Assembly: GCA_036785705.1 (NCBI GenBank)
Contig: JAWUZG010000159.1
Coordinates: 3,100,001-3,164,000 of the forward strand
DNA from: Acanthornis magna
Taxonomy: Eukaryota > Chordata > Aves > Passeriformes > Acanthizidae
Direction: 5' to 3'
DNA length: 64,000 bases
In this document: positions 56,473 through 64,000 of the stretch, piece after piece
How the letters are laid out: the number at the start of each line of letters is the position of its first letter
Numbering within the stretch: the stretch's first letter is position 1
The notes under the pieces: generated by a model
Databases searched by the model: none
Seen by the model: only the letters and a program-made list of their open reading frames with translations
What the model was told of the DNA's origin: nothing
Position numbers and translations under genes: made by a program

Positions 56473-59400
56473 CCCTTGTCTCCATAATGACCATTTTGTG
56501 TTGCTAAATCACCCATTATTTCAGATATGATCTGGACAAGGAACAGGTACATAATCATATTTCTGTTGGATTAGCCAAGCATATCACGCCAAGCTTATTC
56601 TGGCCTCACGGTTGGCTACCACAACAGAAACAGTATTTGATCTAGCACAAAGCCAGATGGTGCAAAATTAACCCATTCAGCACAAATCTGAAGTGGCACA
56701 GGGAATTTGGCCCAGATCAGTGCTCAGATTCACGTGGCTGTAGGACATGGCATTTGCAACCTCTGAATTTCTTGACACCAAGTACAACCCATCCTCCCTC
56801 CAAAGATGAGCTAAACAAGCATCATAGTTCATTTTATTTCATTCCTTTAGATAAACAGAACGTCAGCTTGCAGATAATTTGCATTTGCTCATGCAATACC
56901 CTAGATCTTGACTGGCTGTGGTATATTAGGGGATTTCTTGTTAGAGGGCAGATCCCTGTTTGTGCAATCGAGAGGAAATGATGAACACTTTCAAAGGGAT
57001 GACTTCTCCTCATTCTCTGACTCAAAATCCCAAACCAGTACCACAACCAAAACTTAGAGCAACTATGAGACGAAGGGTAGGAGCCCAGGCCCAAAGGGGA
57101 ATTGGGGCAGAGCGTGAGACCAGGGCTGCTGACCACTGCCACCAAGGATGGGCAAGGAGAAGCCAACCTGAACTGATGCTTTCCTCAGAAACCCCAGACA
57201 CACTCCAAAAGCAACTCCTTGTGCTGCAAGTTCCAACAGAGGGTACAGCAACCTCTCACGCAGAAAGCACTGAAAATCTCAAGCATGGCCACATTTTGCA
57301 AATGTGCAGCTGTGTCCTGGCTGTGCTGTCCATGGCTGACGGCTTCTCCCATGGCTGGATGCCTCTATAACAAATCAATAAATAAAAATCCCCCCCCAAA
57401 CAGCAGGGGTGAGACTCCACCGTCTCCTTTGAGAGTTGCCAGTGGAAAAATGCTGAGCCCTTCCTTCAGCACTAAGAGGCCTCTCTGAGAACCCCAGCTC
57501 AGTGTGGAACAGCAATTCCACACACAGACACATCAATACCCACTCTAGGGGACAGAGAAAGAGGTGTTCAGAGGTGATGCACAGCCCCTGCAAGCACCAC
57601 AGGCTCTGCAGGCTGGCATCTCCTTCCTCCGACAGCGTTCCACTGGGTCAGCAATCCATTCCAACTGCCAGCGAGCAAATTGGTGCCAAATGCTGTTTCT
57701 TCCTGAGATAAAGGAATAAACAGGCATATAATGTTCCCACTGCCAACCCGAAACATCTGCTGGGATTCGGAGGGGTTTGCTGTCCGTGCACGATGGGGAG
57801 ATGCTCTCCCTCGTCCCCTCCCGTTTCTCACGCACCAGGAATCACAGCCCCGCACAGCAGCTGCTGCAGGGTGGATTTACTTGGAAATCTGGAAGCTGCC
57901 TCCAAGGGATTCCCCCTTCCACACAGCAGCGTGGCGTGGTTTCCATTTCTGGCCCAGGAACTTTCCTACTTTCCTTGGCAATGACCCGTTCATATCCTAC
58001 AGTCCCCACAGCACGAGAAATGGACACAGCAGAATAATAATCTTGTCCTTGGCCACCAGCCCGAAGGAGGTCACAGAGGACTGAGTTTGACAAGGGTTCC
58101 TTAAGAAATGATGGTCCTGATCCTGAGATGGTGTTTGTTCACACAAGGCATCCAAGCAGGGCTCTCAAGATCACTCAAAGAAAGGAAAAGGGAATTCAAG
58201 GGAACAAAAACTGGCTGGTTTGTGGTGGTAGGCAAGGAAGACCTTTTATTGCCTCTGGAAAAAAGGTAGTGTTTCAAATTTTATATTACAGACAGGTAAT
58301 CTGTATCACAGCTTGGTTGCCTACTTTTCACTCCTTTTAATTCAGTTTCTCTGAATTGAACTCTTTTCAAGGTTTTCTGCCAAATAAGAGGAGAAAAAGC
58401 AACACTAAAGGGATCACAGGTTAGCCGGGGTTACATGGGGACTCCAGAAAAGGCTGATTCTGCTGTAACCAAGACCCACATCTGGCTCAAAGATCTAAAT
58501 CCTCAGCGACTCAATTCACTCCAGCAACCCAAGGAGACCCAAAGTAGCTTTGAAAGCACTGCAAGGAAATCCTTTTTTTCTGGGAATTCTTATGCTAACA
58601 TAAAGCTCCACGGCATCTGCCCTGGGCAAACCCTTCCACCAAGGCAAGGTAGAGCAGCCTTATCGTCGCTGCTCTGACTGGCAGCCAAGGGCTGAGATTC
58701 TGTTTCCTGTGGGGCTTTTAAAGCAAAGGAATATTGAATTAAAGTTTCAAATCTGATTTATGTGGAGTATGGCAAACTAAAAGGATTCGTACAGTTTTTC
58801 AAGGAGAGGCTACGAGAGAAAATAAAAGCCAAACTAAAAGAGCCCAAGTCCTTCAGATATTTTGGGGACTTTTTATTTCTGTATCATGGGTTGCTACCAT
58901 TTATCAAAACTCTAGAATCTAAAGATTTTTTAAATCTCTTAACGCCATCTAGAAAAATAAACTCCTATCATAGAGCATACCCAAAGCACTTGAATTCATA
59001 AATATGAAGCTATAAAAATGACAAAAAGTACTTTTTCTTGGGTTTTTTTTTCAGCCGGAACATTACAAAGTCAAAGTATTTTTTAGGAAAAAAAGTGTTC
59101 GATCTTGCTCGTTCAACATGAAAAAAAAATTCCTTAACTCCTTCAAACAAGCAGCCATGGTTAAACAAAGCTTGTAAGCAATTCATTTTTTTTTCTTGAA
59201 GCAACCAAGCCAAGCTCTGGGAATTCCAGAGACTGAAGATTATCGATGCCATACAGCAATATGCCATTAACAACAGCAATTAAATTCAGTTTTAATGTAA
59301 CTATACATATGTCAGAGAAATAGCACAAGAGAAGAAAGGGGACTCCACTGCTCCAGGAATTTCAAGAGCTGCTGGAAAGGCTCAGCACTTTGCTGAACAC

Positions 59401-62219
59401 GGTGAACCAGATTAAACAGAGCATTTCCCAGTGCTAACATATGCCCATTGCTCGAGCTCATTTACAATCTAGAGGTGGAATGACATTATTTTTGGCAGCA
59501 GCAACATTGCAGAACCCCAGGTTTAGGGGTACTTCTGCTTGAAGGGAGATCTAAGGTTAGAATAACACTGCTCTGCTAATATTAAACACTTCACCGCCTC
59601 ATCACACACTCTCCACTGCACTAGTGAGAGGTCTGACATAAAATCCACCAAAGTTTGTGGCCCTCTCTGAGTACTTGTCTACAGCCACTTATCCCCTCTA
59701 CTGAAGCAGGATGGATTCTTTTGTCTGGGATTCATAAACCAGATGAAGTCTTTGACCTCTCTCAGAGCATTTCCCCCAGAACGTGCGTGCAGAGACCCTT
59801 TGTTCTCAAATCCTGCCGTTCAGCATCCGCACTCGCACGCCAGGAGGTCACTCGAGGCCAAGATGGAACAAAACTAATTCTGTCGCGGGGAGGTCTAGCA
59901 ATAAATCAGTTTTGAAAAGGGAAAGGAGAGTGGCTGCAGGAGAGGAGATCCCACAGCTAGGGAGGGCTGGAACCTGCTGAGGAACAGGTGCAGGGACAGC
60001 CACACTGCCACCGATCCTGAGGACAAAGCCCCTGGTCCTGCTTGTGCCATGCTCTGAGCTGCTGCAGCTCCCAAATTCTGCTTCTCTGCACAGGGATAAG
60101 CCCCTCACAGACCAAGACGATGCAGTTTTTACCTGTGCTGGGGAAGCACAGCACACTTCAGGGTGGCCAGAGAAACCGAGGCCGATGCATTTCAGGGCTG
60201 CTCGCACCCTAACAGCCTGTGCACAGCTCTCACACGTTGCCTTAACACAGTGACCTCAATTCATCAAGAACAAAATCCAAAGGGGAAATCTTTCCCCTGA
60301 AATCGTACCTAGCATCTCACTAACCCATCAGCAACAAGCTGCCAGCTCTATTCCGTGGGTGCAGAGTCTTGCAAAACTTTTCCATGGTTCACTGGGATTC
60401 TGCAAGACACAAACATCCTGGGCTCTGAATAATCAACTTACAGACAGCAGCTCAAGGAACCACGTGAGGAAGACAAAAAAACCCCAAATGGTAAAGCAGA
60501 ATGTATGGCAATCCTGCATATTAGATGAGTGCCTTCATCTGTGCAAAGGCAGGGTTCTGGGTTTGGTACACCCAATTAAAATAAAGCAAAACAAGTGCCC
60601 AGCGACGCTTTTTGGGGTGGATTGAGCAAAACGGGCAGCATAAAACAGAGCCATGATTCCCTGCTACTGCAGGGCGTAAAGCCCCAAATGGGAGGGCAGG
60701 ATCCTCCCCAGCATGCTCCGTGCTGCAAAGACACGCACAAAAAAAAAAAGATTAAAACTGCCTGGAGGAGTTTGCAGTCGGAAATCATGAGGCACCGAGC
60801 AGCTGGATGCTGATCTCCCTAAGCCGGTGGGTATTTCTTTTGTTAGTGGCTGATCCCATCTTCCCCCTTGCCTGCAAATCTTTAATCTCTGTAAAGACTT
60901 CGAGCAAGTGCGTGCTCAGGTAGTGCCTGGTTTCACTGGCCAGGAATATCCAACCCTCGCAGGAATCGCTGCTTCCCACTCTCATCCCTCACCCCAGGGT
61001 CACACTGCATGTTTCCACCAGTGTCACTTAGCAGCTCTGCCCCATAGCCAGGACAACTTGAGGGAATATCAGTGGAGTGGCCACTTCCCAAGGCTTCAGG
61101 TGGCACTTGTCACACCTGCCGTGCTCATCGCTCACCGCACGGCTCTGGAGGAGTCCTGGCAGGGCAGGTGCCTGGGATCTGTCCCCCCCAGCCCGTCCAG
61201 TGCCCAGAGCTGCTGCTTCAGTTTCCGACCACTTTTGGCAGTTTGCAAGCCAGACCTCTTTGCATATAAATAGCTCCTTTTTTTTTTTTTTCTTTTCATT
61301 ATTTGACTAACCCACTCCCCCCGCAGTTTCATTCTTTCTCACGTTTACAAGTGCTCTGACACACTTTTCTGAAGATCTCCTTCGTGTTCATTCTGCTTCA
61401 AATGCTATTTTAATGTGTGTTTTACTACCAAGTGGCACTATAGAAAGTAGGAGCCCAGAAATATACATATTAAAAAAGAGATGCCAGGCTGGGATAATTT
61501 CAGGTTTGTAGTGTGTTGCCTGGTAAAACCAAACAGCCTATAAAATGGTAATAAAATGTTAATGCAACAAACTCATGTGATTAAGGTCCACTAGTGCCTT
61601 TTAGGCTCTCAGAGCTGAAAAACATGGTTTTATTATAGCAGCTTTTGATTTGTATCATCTGTACAAATGGGTTATAAAAGTAATATAGGGCAAGTGACTA
61701 AAGTACTCTGACTCCGCTCAGCATCCTGCCTGCCACTGCCTTGTCTAACTTCAGCTTCTGCTCCTGTGAAACAGGGATTATTTTATCCCTAAAATAACAT
61801 TTTCCCTCGTTGTAAGGATCCCGCCATGTCACTTTACCACCTTTCCCTACTTTCCGCCTTTTCTCATCATCTTTTAAATTTTCCATCGAGAGACAGGGTC
61901 ACGCTGCAAGGAAAACCCCAAACCGCAGTGAATCAGCCCGAACACACTTCACCCACAGGCACCAACCCAGCCCCGAAGCATCCTCGGAGACCACGGCCAG
62001 CGGGAAATCTCCCCGAGTCGGGCCATTCGGGTGATTGTCCCCGGAGAGTCCCCGGCACGGACCCCGCGATGTGACCACCCCGAGCAGAGAGAAATCCTCC
62101 GGCGGGGCTGAGCCCACCGGGGCTCCGCATCCCCCGCGCCCATCCCCGCGTCCCGGGGGCACCGCCCGGCAGCTCCTGCCGAGGTGGGGAGGTTTCCCGA
62201 GCATCCCCCGCTCTGCCAT

Positions 62220-62305
62220 CCCTCCCCCTGCCCCCTGCCCCCTGCCCGGAGCGGTGCCCGGTGCCCGGAGCCCGGTGCCCGGTGCCCGGTGCCCGGTGCC
62301 GGTAC
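62220..62305 (-). other. G-quadruplex-prone tract at the start of SLCO4A1 intron 1
   Basis: On the minus (sense) strand this reads as repeated GGGCACC units (GGGCACCGGGCACCGGGC is followed by further GGG runs) and then GGGGGCAGGGGGCAGGGGG. Both satisfy the four-runs-of-G pattern with loops of 1-4 bases. It begins right after the proposed exon 1 donor. Confidence 0.75.
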
Positions 62306-62383
62306 CTGCCGCCGCCGCCGCCGCCGCTGTCCGCGCTCCGCCACCGCCGCGCCGCCGCTCCGGAGCGGGGACGGGGCGGGCAT
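62306..62383 (-). other. SLCO4A1: Probable non-coding exon 1 of SLCO4A1
   Basis: A donor CGGCAG|GTACCG lies at 62306/62305 inside the CpG island, and human SLCO4A1 also begins with a separate 5' UTR exon. The right edge is only nominal. An ATG at 62383-62381 would open a frame that, spliced to 50209, stops at the TAA at 50164-50162, giving a short upstream ORF of about 41 codons if the transcript starts far enough upstream. Confidence 0.4.
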
Positions 62384-62409
62384 GGCGCCCTGACGGACGG
62401 ACACCTCCT

Positions 62410-62444
62410 CCAATCGCCGGGGAGCCGCCGCCGGCCCGGCCAAT
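62410..62444. promoter_or_regulatory. Paired CCAAT boxes (NF-Y type) upstream of SLCO4A1
   Basis: CCAAT occurs on the plus strand at 62410-62414 and 62440-62444, exactly 30 bp apart. On the gene's strand these are inverted ATTGG boxes. A spacing near three helical turns is common for NF-Y pairs in CpG-island promoters. A GC box (GGGGCGGG) lies at about 62374-62380. Confidence 0.5.
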
Positions 62445-62541
62445 GGTGGGGAAACTGAGGCCGGGGGCAGGCCGAGGCCGCGGGCGGGAGGGAGGGACGG
62501 CAGGGATGCGGCGAGCGGCGGCGATGGGAGCGGAGAGCGGC

Positions 62542-62665
62542 CTGGCTCTGCCTCTGGCTCTGGGTCCGGGGCCGGGGCCGGGTCTGGCTCTGCCTCTGGC
62601 TCTGGGTCCCGGTCCGGGACCGGCTCTGGCTCTGACTCTGGCTCTGGGGGGAGTTAAAAGGGACA
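62542..62665. repeat. 42-bp minisatellite, about 2.7 copies
   Basis: CTGGCTCTG starts at 62542, 62584 and 62626. Each unit is a hexamer-like CTCTGG/CTCTGC series followed by a GGTCCGGG or GGTCCCGG block. It lies upstream of the SLCO4A1 promoter and produces open Leu/Ala/Gly/Pro or Arg/Ala/Gly frames without biological meaning. Confidence 0.88.
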
Positions 62666-62699
62666 GCGATGAGGGAGCGAGAAGAAGGGGGGTACGGAG

Positions 62700-64000
62700 A
62701 GAGCAGGGGTAGGGATGGGGTAAGGGCTTGGGCATCACAGCAAAGCCGCCCCATTTCCCGGCCCCCTGCGCACCTGCAGCCCCCAGGCACAGCTCGGGCT
62801 GCGACCCTCGGCTGGGCTGTCTCAGCCCCCCTGCACCCCCGGCAGGCTCAAGGAGAAATTCTGGGACACATCCCTGCACCGGAGCGAGGGGAAAGCAGTG
62901 CTGGAGGAGCTGCATCGGCGTCTGTGGTGACAGCCACGACAGGATTTTGGTGTTTCCTGCAGCTACGGCTGGAGCTGAGCTGGTGGAAAAGGAAGGGAAA
63001 GTGGAGGAACAAGTGCCAGGGGCATTGCTGAGCCCGGGACACAAACGCGGCTGTCGTGGCACTATCTGCATGGCACAGCACCGTGCCAGGCGCTGCCGGG
63101 CTGGGCACGGCTGAGTTAATGATTGCAGAGGAGGCACAGCCCATCCAGAGCTGAGAGAGCTGAGCAGGAACGCTGTGGGACACCCCCAACCCCCTGCGTT
63201 TGCATTAACACATCTGTTCGGGCGTTTTTCTTTGCTTTTGGGCGACTTGCTTTCACAGTGGTCGGTTCGAGGTGCTGAGGTGGCCCTTGAGGAGCTCCAC
63301 AGGAGAGTTTCGGGGTCAGCACCCACACCTGAGCACTCCACACCCTCTGGTGCATAAACCACCTGGGCAGGAAGAATCCCAGCAGATGTGATGTGCATCT
63401 GTGAACCTCTGACCATGCCCACCCAGGCAGCCTTTGCAGCCCTTTTTGCATTTCTTCCAAGAGCTGTTCCGCATCACTTGGGCATTTGGCTGGCTTCTGC
63501 ATGCTCACAGATAAATAATTCAGGCCCTGCCTGTTTAGCTCCCGAAGTGCAATCAGCGCTCCATTTCCCGGAGTGCACAGGATGACCTGGGTAATGGAAA
63601 AGCCCAGCTAACACTGCGTGAGGCAGAGGGGAGGGCAAAGAATGTGGGCAGATGTCTGATGTCCAGCTCCCATGCCGAGCCCTGCCGTCCCTCCCCTGCT
63701 CAGTGCAGGGCCAGCAGTGTGGCACCTTTCCCACAGCCGCTGCCAGAGCTCGGGGACACACGAGGAACCAAGGGGACATCGCTGCCGCCTCCTCATCCTC
63801 TGAAGCAGTGGCTCCAAGATGGAGCTGGAAAGCGCTGCCTTTTTGTGCCACCCTTGCTCCCCTTGGAGCTGGTGGTAGATGGGGTTCTTCTGGAGTTTGG
63901 TTCAATTGGGAGCTGTTGAATCTGCTTTTTCAGTAAAATGAAGTGTAGGAGAGCCTGCTGTTTATGACAGGCTGCGGCCAGGAAAACCAGGAAACATTTG
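62700..64000. other. Upstream flank of SLCO4A1, no gene recognised
   Basis: Moderately GC-rich unique-looking sequence. Open frames on both strands (for example 63116-63508 minus, 63652-63936 plus) show no family motif. By human gene order, GATA5 and the miR-1/miR-133a-2 host gene would lie further upstream. Neither the microRNA sequences nor GATA zinc-finger codons are seen here. Confidence 0.55.

Larger units (their letters stand above)
50210..62305 (-). other. SLCO4A1: SLCO4A1 intron 1 (5' intron, about 12 kb)
   Basis: This spans from the probable first exon to the exon with the start codon. It contains a T-rich run (50265-50307), a CR1 copy (56053-56472), small local duplications (50427-50456, 53305-53350, 55471-55502) and otherwise unremarkable AT-rich DNA. 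One AT-rich open frame at 58762-59001 (plus) has no ATG and no family motif. No RNA or protein gene is recognised. Confidence 0.65.
61950..62700. other. CpG island at the SLCO4A1 promoter
   Basis: The sequence shifts abruptly from AT-rich (before about 61880) to very GC- and CpG-rich and back after 62700. It contains the presumed first exon, CCAAT boxes and GC boxes. No coding frame in it has recognisable similarity. Confidence 0.75.

Noticed and set aside
58762..59001. 79-residue plus-strand frame with protein-like composition (Lys/Phe/Leu-rich)
   Set aside because: It begins at GTG with no ATG, lies in an intron, and shows no motif or repeat-family match. Likely chance in AT-rich DNA.
62035..62712. 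225-residue plus-strand frame suggesting a divergent gene
   Set aside because: Low-complexity Pro/Arg/Gly sequence translated from the CCG and 42-bp repeats. There is no credible continuation.
61899..63422. 507-residue minus-strand frame across the SLCO4A1 CpG island
   Set aside because: No domain is recognisable, and the middle is minisatellite-encoded Arg/Ala/Gly/Pro. It spans promoter elements and a likely splice donor. Stop codons are simply rare in this GC-rich DNA.
62700..64000. miR-1 / miR-133a-2 cluster or GATA5 expected upstream by synteny
   Set aside because: Neither the mature microRNA sequences nor zinc-finger coding sequence was seen. They would be farther away.

Overview
This window is nuclear DNA from a bird. 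It holds split genes with GT-AG introns, CpG islands at two promoters, eight CR1 LINE fragments ending in the avian ATTCTATG-type tail, and one endogenous-retrovirus LTR. The LTR style suggests a neoavian, perhaps passerine, species, but that is inference. Two genes are recognisable, both on the minus strand: NTSR1 (neurotensin receptor 1) and SLCO4A1 (organic anion transporter OATP4A1). They are tandem neighbours on human 20q13.33, so this looks like the conserved syntenic block (chicken chromosome 20 by established knowledge).

Layout, left to right. 1-8949 is NTSR1 intron 1; its later exons lie left of the window. 8950-9618 is NTSR1 coding exon 1 (223 residues, TM1 to the start of TM5), inside a CpG island. 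Immediately upstream of the ATG are two tandem arrays: a 23-bp GC-rich minisatellite (9795-9938) and a 20-21-bp CA/ACCGGT minisatellite (about 9968-10645, 26 CCGGT cores). 10646 to about 37500 is intergenic DNA with CR1 pieces, an LTR with a polypurine tract, a near-consensus CTCF motif, a (TA)n tract and a homeodomain-site cluster. 38343-50056 is the complete SLCO4A1 coding region in 11 exons. Every junction keeps frame, giving 2196 bp and 731 residues plus stop, close to the human 722. 50210-62305 is a 12-kb 5' intron. A probable non-coding first exon ends at 62306 in a second CpG island with paired CCAAT boxes, a G-quadruplex-prone tract and a 42-bp minisatellite. 62700-64000 is upstream flank with no recognised gene.

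The two genes share no pathway: one encodes a Gq-coupled peptide receptor, the other a membrane transporter of thyroid hormones and other organic anions. Their adjacency is ancestral synteny. I found no undescribed multigene system. The most unusual structure is the pair of minisatellites stacked on the NTSR1 promoter. The many long open frames there and near 62 kb are products of GC-rich or 21-bp-periodic repeats, not genes.
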